Of a stretch of DNA of 64,000 bases, positions 38,986 to 49,133 are shown in pieces. Every line of letters starts with the position of its first letter. Position 1 is the first letter of the stretch. The position numbers were made by a program, and so were the translations under genes. Source of the DNA: Clostridiales bacterium UBA7568 (GTDB lineage: Bacteria > Bacillota > Clostridia > Oscillospirales > CAG-272); contig DLLG01000001.1 in NCBI GenBank assembly GCA_002479075.1, forward strand, positions 62,001 to 126,000, in the 5' to 3' direction. The notes under the pieces are model-generated. The model saw nothing but the letters and a program-made list of their open reading frames with translations, searched no databases and had not been told where the DNA came from.

Positions 38986-41250
38986 ATGAATGTGTACGGG
39001 AAAAGAGGCGCGTTTATATTTGCGCTTTATTCCTTTGCGCTCTCGGTCACTCTGCTATTTGATTTTGGCAAAATATTTGCCGCCTTTTCCGTTGTCATAG
39101 CCATTGCGGTGTCTGTTTTTGCCGTGATCGGATCAAAGAAAAAGGTCGCTGCGATTATTATTTCGGTTATAACCGTTGCGGCTCCGCTTGCGGGAATTTT
39201 TGTAGGAAAGCTAAATGTTAAAAACGACTCTGCGGCAAAGGCTTATGCGGACGGAAACGAGCATATAGTTTCGTTTGAAATAACGGACATCATATATGAA
39301 AAGCCGTTTGGCTCGCTTTATTATGCAAAGGTCAGTTCGGTTGACGGCAGCAAAGCCGATTTTTCGGTAAGCATCGAGTTTCCGTTTCTTCCGGAGCTCG
39401 GGCTTCATTCAAATGCTGAAACGAAAGCTGTTTTGACAGAACCTGACGATTCCGATCTGCCTTATATGCGCTCGAAAGGTGTCATTTTGTCAATTGTGGC
39501 GGATGAATATACATTGAAAAGCGAAGGGAAGCTGACGTTTCCCGAAAAAGCAAATGTCTTTCTCGCAAACATTTTCGGGGATAATATAGGCGGGGAGGAG
39601 GCGGGCTTTGCGGAGGCGATTTTTCTCGGGAACAGGGAAAAGGCGACGCAGAAAACAAAGCTGGCTTTTCGCAGAAGCGGCACATCTCATCTGCTGGCGC
39701 TCAGCGGCCTGCATCTTTCCGTGCTTGCGATGGGGCTTGAATTTTCGCTCCGCACATTCGGGTTGAAAAAGAAGATAAGAATAGCCGTTTCCATAGCCGC
39801 GACGGTTTTGTTCGCCGTAATAACAGGGCTTTCCGCATCTGTACTTCGCGCGGCGATAATGCTTATCATATATTTTATATCCCAGCTTATAGGTGAAGAA
39901 AGAGATTCGCTGACGTCGCTTTTTGCGTCGCTTGCAATCATACTTTCGCTTCGCGCGGGCGCCGTGTGGGATGTTGGTCTCTGGATGTCATTTTCGGCGA
40001 CGCTGGGTCTGGTATTGTTTACGGACAAGCTCCTTCCGCATTTCAAGCCGATGACAAGAAAAACATACTCTAAGGCGAAGAAGTTGTTCCGTGGTGCTTT
40101 TTTATATATTCTCGGAACCCTTTGCGCTACGATGATCGCAACTCTTTTCACTCTCCCGATAACATATCTTGCGTTCGGCGGCGTTTCTCTCGTTTCGCCG
40201 GTTTCGAACCTTGTGCTTGTCCCGCTTTCGCAGCTGCTTTTGTATCTTCTGGCAATACTTTGTCTTGTTTCGGGAATACCGATAGCGGCTCCCGCCCTTG
40301 GAATTGTATCAAAATATCTTATAAAGCTCATATGCAGTCTTGCGGAAATGTTTGCGTCCCCTTCGGGCGTCTATATCTCAATAAAATATCCGTTTGTTCC
40401 GTATATCATAGCGGCGGCGTTCATCGCCGTTGCGCTGATTGTCTTTGTGCCAAAGATAAAGCCGAGAGCGATTTTTGCGGTGTTTATTGCCGCTGTTGTT
40501 GCTTTTGCCGGAGGGCTTTCCGTATGGCGTGGGATTTCCGGAAACGATATTTATGCCGTTGCGCTCAGCGAAAAATCAAGCGATGCCGTAAGCCTTGTTT
40601 ATCGGGGCAGGAGCATAGTGATCGATATTTCGACAGGCGGATTTTCCGTTCCGTACAGGGCGATGAACGAGACATCGGGCTACGCTGCCGGCGAGATAGA
40701 CCTGTATGTTCTGACGCATCTGCACAGGTATCACGTTGCCTCCTTCGATAAGCTTTGCGGTTATTACAAAATAAACAAATTGCTCCTGCCCTCGGCGGAG
40801 AACGCATCGGATGCGGAGCAGATATTAAAGCTTGTTAATATTGCCGAGGAGAACGGAACGGAGGTTGAATTTTACAACCGCAGAGCGGAATCGACGGTCA
40901 CCTGCGGTGATATGAAGATAGTGCTTCCGGGCTATGTTCTCCTGAAAAGGTCGGTTCATCCTGTGATAAATTTCTCCGTCTTTCTGGGCGATGAAAAGGT
41001 TCTTCTTTATAGCGGGGCGGCAACGGAGGAGACCGGAACCGACGGACTTTATTCCGATGCACAGCTTGTTATCTTCGGTGCGCACGGACCTTTGAGAAAG
41101 CAGAAAACAGATACGGAAATATGCGTTTCGGCGCAGAGAATAATCTTTGCCAACGCAAATGTCCTCTCGTTTTACGAAAACTGTTCTTCGTCTTTTGTTC
41201 TCTCCGAAAAGGGCGGAAAGGCGAGCATAAAAATAATAGGTGACAAATGA
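38986..41250 (+). CDS. comEC: ComEC/Rec2-type DNA channel protein with degenerate hydrolase domain
   Basis: A 754-residue polytopic protein. The N-terminal part holds two spans and an OB-like DUF4131 domain (about residues 60-190), followed by the Competence domain with FRRSGTSHLLALSGLHLSVLAMG and ten or so spans (residues 215-520). The C-terminal metallo-beta-lactamase-like domain is unusual: the usual HxHxDH reads THLHRYHVAS, with Tyr for the metal-binding Asp, and the DVG strand reads VIDISTGGF. ComEC carries single-stranded DNA across the membrane in natural transformation. Start is uncertain (ATG 38986 or GTG 38977). A terminator follows at 41254. Confidence 0.9.
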   Translation: MNVYGKRGAFIFALYSFALSVTLLFDFGKIFAAFSVVIAIAVSVFAVIGSKKKVAAIIISVITVAAPLAGIFVGKLNVKNDSAAKAYADGNEHIVSFEITDIIYEKPFGSLYYAKVSSVDGSKADFSVSIEFPFLPELGLHSNAETKAVLTEPDDSDLPYMRSKGVILSIVADEYTLKSEGKLTFPEKANVFLANIFGDNIGGEEAGFAEAIFLGNREKATQKTKLAFRRSGTSHLLALSGLHLSVLAMGLEFSLRTFGLKKKIRIAVSIAATVLFAVITGLSASVLRAAIMLIIYFISQLIGEERDSLTSLFASLAIILSLRAGAVWDVGLWMSFSATLGLVLFTDKLLPHFKPMTRKTYSKAKKLFRGAFLYILGTLCATMIATLFTLPITYLAFGGVSLVSPVSNLVLVPLSQLLLYLLAILCLVSGIPIAAPALGIVSKYLIKLICSLAEMFASPSGVYISIKYPFVPYIIAAAFIAVALIVFVPKIKPRAIFAVFIAAVVAFAGGLSVWRGISGNDIYAVALSEKSSDAVSLVYRGRSIVIDISTGGFSVPYRAMNETSGYAAGEIDLYVLTHLHRYHVASFDKLCGYYKINKLLLPSAENASDAEQILKLVNIAEENGTEVEFYNRRAESTVTCGDMKIVLPGYVLLKRSVHPVINFSVFLGDEKVLLYSGAATEETGTDGLYSDAQLVIFGAHGPLRKQKTDTEICVSAQRIIFANANVLSFYENCSSSFVLSEKGGKASIKIIGDK

Positions 41251-41253
41251 ATA

Positions 41254-41291
41254 AAAAAGTCGCAGAGGGCTATGTCTTTTGCGACTTTTTG
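41254..41291 (+). terminator. Terminator after comEC
   Basis: AAAAAGTCGCA (41254-41264) and TGCGACTTTTT (41280-41290) form an 11-bp perfect stem. Its presence argues against a start for the next gene at 41247. Confidence 0.88.
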
Positions 41292-41363
41292 CTTTTCCGG
41301 GTCGTATATTTCACCGGCGGCAAGGCAAATAATATAAATAAAAAATTATTTGCGGAGGGTATT

Positions 41364-44300
41364 ATGAGTGCTTTGACTCCGATGAATCGCGATAGCGGAA
41401 AGGCGGAGACGGTGAACGTCCCGCAGTTTTTGAGAAGAAAGAAAAAAGACGTTTTTCCTCTTGCCGGATACAAAAAAGCGGATGACGTTTTCAATGCCGC
41501 AAAAGCGGCGATAAAGAGCTTGTCGCATATAAAGGAGCTCCCGAAAGGGCGCGGAAACGACCCTTATATTTATGATTTTTCCGAAAAATATATATCGAAT
41601 TGCCGCGGAAGGATAAGCGAGGAAACGCTTTCGATTGCGCTTTCCGCAGAGAAGGGACGCTTTTCATCGGACGAGATGAACGCCCTCTGCGATATACTGC
41701 GGCTCGCGGCAGCCGTTCGTATCTGCAAGCTTGTTTCAGAGCCGGGCAAAAGCGAAGGCGAGCTTGCGGAATTGCTTTTATGCGATGCGAAAATATCGCA
41801 GATCGATTTTTCAAGGCTCTTTTTTGCGTATTGCGGATGCTGCATAGCTCTGTCATCCGATGAAACATATTCGGTCTGCTCCGATGAAACCAAGCGGGCA
41901 TATGTCAGGCGAATAAGAGAAAAAGCCGCAGAATGGGAAACGGACGAAATCGGCGCTACGGAAAGATGTATAAGCGAAGCGAAGGCGAGCGGGAAGGACT
42001 TGAGTCTGGTGCTGTTCGAAGAGGATAAAAAGCCCGCCGTCTGTTATTTTGTATCGGTGTTCTCGCTTACGCTTGCAATGCTCGGAATTTACATCTTTCT
42101 TTGCGTCGGAACGCCCGCCGTATTCTTGTTTCCGCTGTTGATTGCTCCGGCATTCGAATTGTCGAAGCGATTTGTTTCGTTTTTCTATCTGCGTCGCACT
42201 GCGGATAAACTGCTTTCCGTTTCATCGGGGAAGGCGCTCGAAGAGACGCGGTGTGTTGTGACGGTTGCGACCCTGCTTTACGGAGAAAAGCGTGACTGCG
42301 AGGTCTTTGACAGGCTTGAGGATTTTTATCTCCGCAACAAAAGCAAAAACTATGTATTTTCCGTTCTCGGAGACTTGGGTGAATCGGCTTCCCGGGAGGA
42401 CGAGGGAGACGAAAAAAAGATTGCTTACGCCGCCGCAAGGATAACGTCGCTCTGCGAAAAATACGGCGGAGGCTTTGCGCTTTTTGTGAGAAAAAGGACG
42501 TATGTCAAATGTCAGAAAAAATATATGGCTTGGGAGAGAAAACGCGGTGGAGTTATCGAGCTTTGCAGGTTCATCTCCGGAGAAAACGTTGATTTTCTCC
42601 GCGTCTGCGGCGATGCGGAGGCGGCGCGAGGATGCAGATATATTTTGACGCTTGACAGAGATACCGAGCTTTTTTACGGCTCTGTCAGAAAGCTGCTCGG
42701 CATAATGATACATCCATTCAATCATCCTGTCTTTGATGCGGAAAAGGGAAGGATAACAAGCGGCTACGGTGTAATTCAGCCGTCTGTCATACCTTCGCTT
42801 TCTTCCGCTTATGCAACAACATTTGCATTTCTTTCGGGTGGGGAGGGAGGACTTGACGTTTATACGGGCAACGGCAAGGAACTGTATCAGAGCATCATAG
42901 GCGAGGGATGCTTCTGCGGGAAAGGAATGATCGATGTATCGGCGTTTCTTTCAACCTGCGAAGAGTCCGTAGCGGACGAGAGAATACTGAGCCACGATAT
43001 TATCGAAGGCAGTCTTCTCAGATGCGGAGCGGCGACTGATGTTGTCCTGACAGACGGTACCCCCTCAAACGCGCTCTCTTATTACACAAGGCTGCACAGA
43101 TGGATAAGGGGCGATCTTCAGTCGCTTCCTTATCTTCCCGCAACGGTTCAGAACAGAGCGGGCGAAACGATAAAAAACCCCGTCGGAGCGGCGGGAAAAT
43201 ACCGGATAATTGAAAATGCGATCAGGCATTTTGCTCCGTTTTCTGCTATGCTTGCGCTGCTTTTATCGCTTTTTTCGGGTGAACCTGCGGCTTACGTCAC
43301 GTCGCTCTTTGCATTTGCCTATCTTTTATACCCGTTTGCGGAAAGCATCCTTGCGCCGATATTGACAGGCGGAATTTTTCGGTTTGGTACGCTGCGGGGA
43401 TACCTGAAAGATGTTTTATATGCCTTTGAGCGACTTTTGTTCTCTTTTATGTCATTTGCGCAGGACGCATTTGTCTTTGCGGATTCAGCCTTCAGAACGG
43501 TGTACCGTTTTTCTGTCTCAGGCGAGCATTTTCTCGATTGGAAAACAGCCGCAGACGGCGAGGGCGAAAGCAGCGACATTCTTTCCCATTACGGGAAGAT
43601 GCTCGTATCGACGGTTATCGGACTTGTTTCGGTTGTTATTTTTCCGGGTTTTCTGAAAATTCTCGGCGTGCTTTGGGCACTGTTTCCCGCCGTATCGTTT
43701 TTTTGCTCCGTTACAGGGGGGGATAAAAAACGTGTTTCGAGACGTATCAGGTCAAAATTAAAGAAGCTCTGCGAAAGGGAATGGCGTTTCTTTGCGGATA
43801 ACGTCAGCGAGAAGACAAACTATCTTCCGCCGGATAATTATCAGTTTTCGCCCGCGGAGAGAGTTGCGATGAGGACATCGCCGACGAATATCGGGCTGTT
43901 TCTCGTTTCGGCTCTCGCAGCGAGAGATTTCGGATATATTGACAGCTCCTCGCTTTCGGGGTATATCGGCAACGCCGCGCGTTCTATTGAAAAGCTCCTC
44001 AAATGGCACGGAAACCTTTATAACTGGTACGATTTGCAGACCCTTGAGGTTATAGGAGAGCCGTTTATATCTTCCGTTGACAACGGAAATTTTGCCGTTT
44101 GCCTTGTTGCGGTATGCGAGGGAATAAAGGAATACGCCTGCGAAGAACCCTCTCTTCTGGATGCCTTGATGAGGCTTGAAAACATTCTTTCCGAGCTTGA
44201 TCTTATGCCGCTTTACGATGAGAGCAAAAAGCTGTTTTACATCGGTTATAATGCCGGAACCGGAAGGTATACAGACAGCAGATATGACATCTTTATGAGC

Positions 44301-47300
44301 GAGGCGAGACTTTTGAGTTATTACGCCGTGGCGACCGGGCAGGTACCGCCCGAACATTATTTTGCGCCGGAGAGGAAAGTAGGTGCAAAAAGCGGGAGAC
44401 GAGGGCTTCTTTCCTGGAGCGGCACGGCTTTTGAATACTTTATGCCGTCTTTGTTTTTGCCTGCCGAGAGAGATTCCGTTGTCAGGTACGGGCTTGATTT
44501 TGCATATGCGATGCAGAAAAAAGCGGCTGTTACACGGTTTTTTCAGGGAAAATATTTTTCACTCTGGGGCATATCGGAATCGCAATATTTCGCATTCGAC
44601 GGCAAAATGAATTATCAATATAGGGCGTTCGGTGCCGAGACGCTCTCTCTTGATCCGGAATTCGAAAAAAACGAGGTGGTTTCTCCATATTCCGTTTTTC
44701 TTATGATGGCGGAAAATGCGGGAGCGGCGATCGGACAGCTACGGCAGCTGCGGCAGCTCGGCGCTTGCGGAAAATACGGCTTTTGCGAGGCTGTCGATCT
44801 GTCTCCGAGCCGCGTAGGAGACGGATATGCGGTTATGAAAAGCTATATGTCGCATCACAAGGGAATGAGCCTTGCGGCGGCGGCAAATATCTGCTTCGGA
44901 GATGTCTTTGTCCGCAGATTTCTGAAATCCCCATCTATGCGCGCAGGGAAAATACTTCTTTCCGAGAAAATACCGAAGCGGGCTCCCGTTTCAAAGCCGC
45001 AGAGGATAAAAAAGCGCAGGACAAAGCCGCTTCCGCCGGATGTCGGCTCGGTTGAAAGACGAAGCTATCGCCACAACATTCTTTATCCCGATGTTTGCGC
45101 CGTGTCAAACGGAAAAACAAGAATAACGGCGTCAAGCTCCGGACATATTCTTCTCTACGACGGCGACGATTGCATTTCATATTCGGATTTTGATCGCTTT
45201 TCGCTTTCCGGCGGGCTGTCCGTCACGGCGGAGGTGAACGGAAGGATGATCTCTGCCGTCCCACTCGGCTATACGGACAAATCGCTTGACTCTGACTTTT
45301 CGTTCTTCTGCGACGGCAACGTAATAACGTATCGTTCGTCTCACAGGGGCAGAAAATTTTCCTGCGACTTTTCCGTTTCGCTGACGGTTTCTTCGGAGCA
45401 TTCGAAGTTTATAATATCGGCAAAGACGAGCATCCCCGATGCAAAAATAATGCTTTGCTTCGAGCCCGTTATGCGTGACGGAAAAGCATATAGGGCTCAT
45501 AAATGCTTTTCCGGACTTTTCCTCGAATGCGATTATGATGAGGAGGAAAACGCGTTGGTGTTCCGCAGGCGGCCGAGAGGTTCCGGAGAAGCCGCGTTTC
45601 TCGGCATAACGGCAAACTCTGCCGGAGGCTTTGAATTCGATACGGGAGCGGACGCGTTATCGACGCGCAAAGAAAGGGAGCTTGCCGCAGAGGAAATGCC
45701 GCGTTGCGAGGGGAAGACGGGAACTCCCGTAAACCCGCTGACGAGGATAGTCTGCGGGGGTACGCAGAGCGCGGTTTTCTCGATAGGATATTCGAAAAGC
45801 AGAGAAGATCTGCTGTATTTTCTCGAAAAAAAGCGCGACAGGATAGCCTTGAAAAGTATCGGAAATATGATGCGGTCGGCGGCGGGAACAGGAGAAATTT
45901 CAGACGGTGCCGAAAGGTTTCTTCTGAGATCGATCTATTTTCCCCAGCCTGAGGAGAACACGGAAAGCGGCGGTCTTGTCTTCCGCCAGTCTCTCAAAAG
46001 CGACTTCTATAAATTTTCGATTTCAGGCGATCTGCCGATGATCGCCGTCAGGCTGTTCCGCACGGGCGGCAGACAGAGCGAAAATCTGAAAGCGATGCTC
46101 GGTATGTTCCGATATGCCTGTATAAGGGGAATACGGTTTGATCTGATCGTTCTTTACAGGGAGAGCGACGAATACGGCAAGAGTACTCTTTCGCACATAA
46201 AAAGGCTTGTCTCGGATATGGGCTGCGAGAACTTTCTCTCTGTTGACGGCGGCATTTTCGCAATCGATACGGAAAAGCTCTCCGGAGCTGAAATGTTTGC
46301 GCTTTTGCGTTCCTGCGGAGCTACTGTAGACGCTTCCGCTCCGCTGTCGGTCACGCTGTTTTCAAACAAATATTTCACGCCGCTTTCAAAAGATGCCGAG
46401 CGGTCACTTTGCGATAAGGTCTGCGGCACCGTTTTTCCCTGCGAGCGTCCGCCTTTGAAAAACGAGATCAAAAAGGTATACGGCGGAACGTTTTATGACG
46501 ACGGCTTCCTCTGCGATAAGGAAGAAATCGCCCGTCCCTGGGCGCATATTGTATCGACGCATTCCGCAGGCTTTGTTGCGACGCAGAATTCTCTTGGCTT
46601 TACCTTTGGTACAAACAGCTCGCAGCTGAAACTCACACCGCACGACGGCCGCGCAATGACGGAAGACTCCGGAGAGAAGCTCATAATGCAAGTCACAGGC
46701 GAAGGAAACACATCGGCTCGCTTTGACCTCTGCGGCTGCTCGGCATATGCCGATTACTTTTTCGGCGGTGTCAGATATACCGGAAAAGTCTGCGGGATAA
46801 GCTACGAGATTGAGGTTACGCTTGACGAAAAGCTCGCAATGAAATATACCGCATTGAAACTCTCGTCGGAAAAGGAGGAAAATGTCCGCATAACGTATTC
46901 TGCTGTGCCTTGTCTCGGGGCTTTTCCGACTGACGCAAGAGGGTATCTCTTTTCCTGCGATACGGCAAAAAATGCCGTGCGCATACGCAGGATATGCGGG
47001 GAAAAGATCGTGCCGAAAATAGAGATAATAACAAATTCGGAGGAAAGCAAGGTCTATACGGACACCGCTGCCGCTATGACTGACGGCGCAATATACGGCG
47101 GAACCGCAGACTGTGCGGCGATATGTGTGTCTTTGAAAATAAAGAAGTCGGCAAGCTGTGACTTTGCTCTGTTTGCTTATCGGACGGACGCCGACAGGGA
47201 ATACTGCGAGAAGGCATTTTCATCAGGCGCAAGAGAGCGGGCTTGCCTGAATATAAAGCCGCCCGTAGCTGTAAAAACCTCGGATCCCCTCTTTGATCTG

Positions 47301-48752
47301 ACGGTAAACCGATGGCTCAATTATCAATGTATCGTTTCAAGAATTACGGCGAGGACAGGCTTTTATCAGAACGGAGGAGCATACGGATTTCGGGATCAGC
47401 TTCAGGATTGTCTTTCAGTCGGCGGGGATCTGCTGAAAAAGCAGATACTTTTCTGCGCCTGCCATCAATACGAGGAGGGCGACGTTATGCATTGGTGGCA
47501 TAATCTGTATGAGGGAGGAGGCGGGCATTACGGAATAAGAACACGCTGTTCCGACGATTGCGCCTGGCTTCTTTATGCCGCAGAGGAGTATATTCTCCGC
47601 AGCGATGACAAGACGATCCTCGATATGCCGTTGCCTTTTATTTCATCCGCACCGCTTGATGCACGAGAGCTTGAAAGGTATGAATTCGGCAGGTTTACAA
47701 AGAAAAAATATACTCTCTTTGAACATCTCCTCCGTGCGGCGGAGAGACTCTGCCGAACCGGAAGTCACGGGTTGGCGCTCTTCGGCACCTGCGACTGGAA
47801 CGATGGGATGAACGAGGTCGGCAGGGGCGGAAAGGGAGAGAGCGTATGGCTTTCCCAGTTTGCTTCCGCAAGACTTTCCGCTTTCGCCGTCATATGCGCG
47901 GAGCGGGGAGAAAATACTGTGGCACAGAGGTTTGAGACTGTGGCAAGCGGTATGAGAAACGCCGTCGAGGCGTATTGCTTTGAGGGCGACAGATATATCA
48001 GAGGATTCTATGATGACGGCTCGCCCCTCGGTTCGAAGACCTGTGATGAATGCAGGATTGACATTCTTCCGCAGGCATTCTCCGTTCTTTGTCTTGCCGG
48101 AAAACCTTTAGAGCGGGCAAAAACGGCAATGGCGACGGCGATAAAAGAGCTGTATGACAGCGACCTCGGAATTATAAAGCTGCTTTCTCCCCCGTTTGAC
48201 AAGACCTCCCGCTCACCGGGATATATCAAGGGCTATCCGCCCGGCATAAGAGAAAACGGCGGTCAGTATACGCACGCTGCCGTATGGGGCGCTATGGCCA
48301 CGGCAGAGATCGGAGACGGCGGGCTTGCTTTCCGGATGCTTTGCGATATAAATCCGGCAGTCGGAAGCGAAAAAACGCTCATCCGATACGGCGCAGAGCC
48401 TTATGTCCTCTGCGGCGATGTCGGCTCTGTCGGCAGAAACGCCGGACGTGGCGGCTGGAGCTGGTATACAGGCGCCGCCGGTTGGTACAGGACAGCTGTT
48501 ATATCGTCGCTTTGCGGCTACAAAGAATCAGGCGGGGGATTTTATTTCTCTCCCGCGCTCTCGGATGACTTCTGCGGTTTTTCGCTTGAAATAATAAAAG
48601 GGGAAAGCATATATCGGGTATGTGTTTCCTGCGGCGAGGAAAACGTCGTTTGCCTTGACGGAGATGTCATATCCGAGGGGAAACCTGTTTTTGAAACATT
48701 GTTCTATCCGGACGGAAAAGAGCACGTTATTAAAATCGCAGTCAAAAAATAA
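41364..48752 (+). CDS. Cyclic beta-1,2-glucan synthase-like protein (GT84-glucoamylase-like-GH94)
   Basis: A 2462-residue multi-domain membrane enzyme related to ChvB/NdvB. Order: cytoplasmic N-terminus; membrane spans near residues 230-290; GT84 glycosyltransferase with LTLDRDTELFYGSVRKLLG (about 430), HDIIEGSLLRCG (about 545) and RLHRWIRGDLQS (about 578); more spans (640-820); a glucoamylase-like chain-length domain from TSPTNIGLFLVSALAARDFG (about 840) to MSHHKGMSLAAA (about 1160); beta-sandwich regions; and a C-terminal GH94 phosphorylase domain with HYGIRTRCSDDCAWL (about 2055) and GTCDWNDGMNEVG (about 2145, catalytic Asp). It would make beta-1,2-glucan, perhaps cyclic. Start ATG 41364 has GCGGAGGG; the frame opens upstream within the comEC terminator. 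Confidence 0.9.
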   Translation: MSALTPMNRDSGKAETVNVPQFLRRKKKDVFPLAGYKKADDVFNAAKAAIKSLSHIKELPKGRGNDPYIYDFSEKYISNCRGRISEETLSIALSAEKGRFSSDEMNALCDILRLAAAVRICKLVSEPGKSEGELAELLLCDAKISQIDFSRLFFAYCGCCIALSSDETYSVCSDETKRAYVRRIREKAAEWETDEIGATERCISEAKASGKDLSLVLFEEDKKPAVCYFVSVFSLTLAMLGIYIFLCVGTPAVFLFPLLIAPAFELSKRFVSFFYLRRTADKLLSVSSGKALEETRCVVTVATLLYGEKRDCEVFDRLEDFYLRNKSKNYVFSVLGDLGESASREDEGDEKKIAYAAARITSLCEKYGGGFALFVRKRTYVKCQKKYMAWERKRGGVIELCRFISGENVDFLRVCGDAEAARGCRYILTLDRDTELFYGSVRKLLGIMIHPFNHPVFDAEKGRITSGYGVIQPSVIPSLSSAYATTFAFLSGGEGGLDVYTGNGKELYQSIIGEGCFCGKGMIDVSAFLSTCEESVADERILSHDIIEGSLLRCGAATDVVLTDGTPSNALSYYTRLHRWIRGDLQSLPYLPATVQNRAGETIKNPVGAAGKYRIIENAIRHFAPFSAMLALLLSLFSGEPAAYVTSLFAFAYLLYPFAESILAPILTGGIFRFGTLRGYLKDVLYAFERLLFSFMSFAQDAFVFADSAFRTVYRFSVSGEHFLDWKTAADGEGESSDILSHYGKMLVSTVIGLVSVVIFPGFLKILGVLWALFPAVSFFCSVTGGDKKRVSRRIRSKLKKLCEREWRFFADNVSEKTNYLPPDNYQFSPAERVAMRTSPTNIGLFLVSALAARDFGYIDSSSLSGYIGNAARSIEKLLKWHGNLYNWYDLQTLEVIGEPFISSVDNGNFAVCLVAVCEGIKEYACEEPSLLDALMRLENILSELDLMPLYDESKKLFYIGYNAGTGRYTDSRYDIFMSEARLLSYYAVATGQVPPEHYFAPERKVGAKSGRRGLLSWSGTAFEYFMPSLFLPAERDSVVRYGLDFAYAMQKKAAVTRFFQGKYFSLWGISESQYFAFDGKMNYQYRAFGAETLSLDPEFEKNEVVSPYSVFLMMAENAGAAIGQLRQLRQLGACGKYGFCEAVDLSPSRVGDGYAVMKSYMSHHKGMSLAAAANICFGDVFVRRFLKSPSMRAGKILLSEKIPKRAPVSKPQRIKKRRTKPLPPDVGSVERRSYRHNILYPDVCAVSNGKTRITASSSGHILLYDGDDCISYSDFDRFSLSGGLSVTAEVNGRMISAVPLGYTDKSLDSDFSFFCDGNVITYRSSHRGRKFSCDFSVSLTVSSEHSKFIISAKTSIPDAKIMLCFEPVMRDGKAYRAHKCFSGLFLECDYDEEENALVFRRRPRGSGEAAFLGITANSAGGFEFDTGADALSTRKERELAAEEMPRCEGKTGTPVNPLTRIVCGGTQSAVFSIGYSKSREDLLYFLEKKRDRIALKSIGNMMRSAAGTGEISDGAERFLLRSIYFPQPEENTESGGLVFRQSLKSDFYKFSISGDLPMIAVRLFRTGGRQSENLKAMLGMFRYACIRGIRFDLIVLYRESDEYGKSTLSHIKRLVSDMGCENFLSVDGGIFAIDTEKLSGAEMFALLRSCGATVDASAPLSVTLFSNKYFTPLSKDAERSLCDKVCGTVFPCERPPLKNEIKKVYGGTFYDDGFLCDKEEIARPWAHIVSTHSAGFVATQNSLGFTFGTNSSQLKLTPHDGRAMTEDSGEKLIMQVTGEGNTSARFDLCGCSAYADYFFGGVRYTGKVCGISYEIEVTLDEKLAMKYTALKLSSEKEENVRITYSAVPCLGAFPTDARGYLFSCDTAKNAVRIRRICGEKIVPKIEIITNSEESKVYTDTAAAMTDGAIYGGTADCAAICVSLKIKKSASCDFALFAYRTDADREYCEKAFSSGARERACLNIKPPVAVKTSDPLFDLTVNRWLNYQCIVSRITARTGFYQNGGAYGFRDQLQDCLSVGGDLLKKQILFCACHQYEEGDVMHWWHNLYEGGGGHYGIRTRCSDDCAWLLYAAEEYILRSDDKTILDMPLPFISSAPLDARELERYEFGRFTKKKYTLFEHLLRAAERLCRTGSHGLALFGTCDWNDGMNEVGRGGKGESVWLSQFASARLSAFAVICAERGENTVAQRFETVASGMRNAVEAYCFEGDRYIRGFYDDGSPLGSKTCDECRIDILPQAFSVLCLAGKPLERAKTAMATAIKELYDSDLGIIKLLSPPFDKTSRSPGYIKGYPPGIRENGGQYTHAAVWGAMATAEIGDGGLAFRMLCDINPAVGSEKTLIRYGAEPYVLCGDVGSVGRNAGRGGWSWYTGAAGWYRTAVISSLCGYKESGGGFYFSPALSDDFCGFSLEIIKGESIYRVCVSCGEENVVCLDGDVISEGKPVFETLFYPDGKEHVIKIAVKK

Positions 48753-48755
48753 AGA

Positions 48756-48786
48756 AAAACGGCGGAATTTCCGCCTTTTTCTTTTT
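48756..48786 (+). terminator. Terminator after the glucan synthase gene
   Basis: AAAAACGGCGGAA-T-TTCCGCCTTTTT, palindromic stem of seven GC-rich pairs plus A/T pairs. Confidence 0.85.
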
Positions 48787-48798
48787 GCAGAAAATATG

Positions 48799-48828
48799 TT
48801 GCCTTTTCCCCGGTGCCTATGATATAAT
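48799..48828 (+). promoter_or_regulatory. Promoter of the DUF951 gene
   Basis: TTGCCT and TATAAT with an 18-bp spacer. Confidence 0.6.
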
Positions 48829-48851
48829 AAAGACGAAGGGAAGTGACTTTT

Positions 48852-49043
48852 ATGGCAATACCGAAGATAAACGTCGGGGACAGGCTTGTGATGAAAAAAG
48901 CGCATCCGTGCGGGGAGAATGTTTTTTCTGTTCTGTACGCAGGCTCGGATATCAAGCTCAAATGCGAAAAATGCGGAAGGGAAGTCATCATTCCGAGAAT
49001 CAAAGCCGAAAAAATGATAAAAAGCACGCTCGAAAAGCCATAA
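48852..49043 (+). CDS. DUF951 family protein
   Basis: A 63-residue protein, the typical size of DUF951: IPKINVGDRLVMKKAHPCGENVF, then LKCEKCGREVIIPR, which holds a CxxC that with the N-terminal Cys may bind zinc. In other Bacillota this gene is linked to S6/YchF or mechanosensitive channel genes, but its role is unknown. Start ATG 48852 follows GAAGTGAC; three codons upstream lack support. Cytosolic. Confidence 0.88.
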   Translation: MAIPKINVGDRLVMKKAHPCGENVFSVLYAGSDIKLKCEKCGREVIIPRIKAEKMIKSTLEKP

Positions 49044-49090
49044 AAAATCCGATATTCAAAAATATTTAATCATTTTGAAGAAAATATCAC

Positions 49091-49119
49091 TTGCAAAATG
49101 CGTTCAAATGTAGTATTAT
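49091..49119 (+). promoter_or_regulatory. Promoter of the P-loop gene
   Basis: TTGCAA and TATTAT with a 17-bp spacer; the transcript should start near 49126, giving a leader of about 77 nt that holds the predicted pseudoknot. Confidence 0.7.
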
Positions 49120-49133
49120 TATAGCAGATAACA

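Noticed and set aside
41247..41363. Longer N-terminus for the glucan synthase
   Set aside because: It would include the comEC terminator hairpin and has no ribosome site; ATG 41364 has GGAGGG at proper spacing.
43319..48568. Numerous short frames opposite or shifted inside the glucan synthase gene
   Set aside because: All lie within one large coding sequence with strong domain evidence, and none has a family signature.
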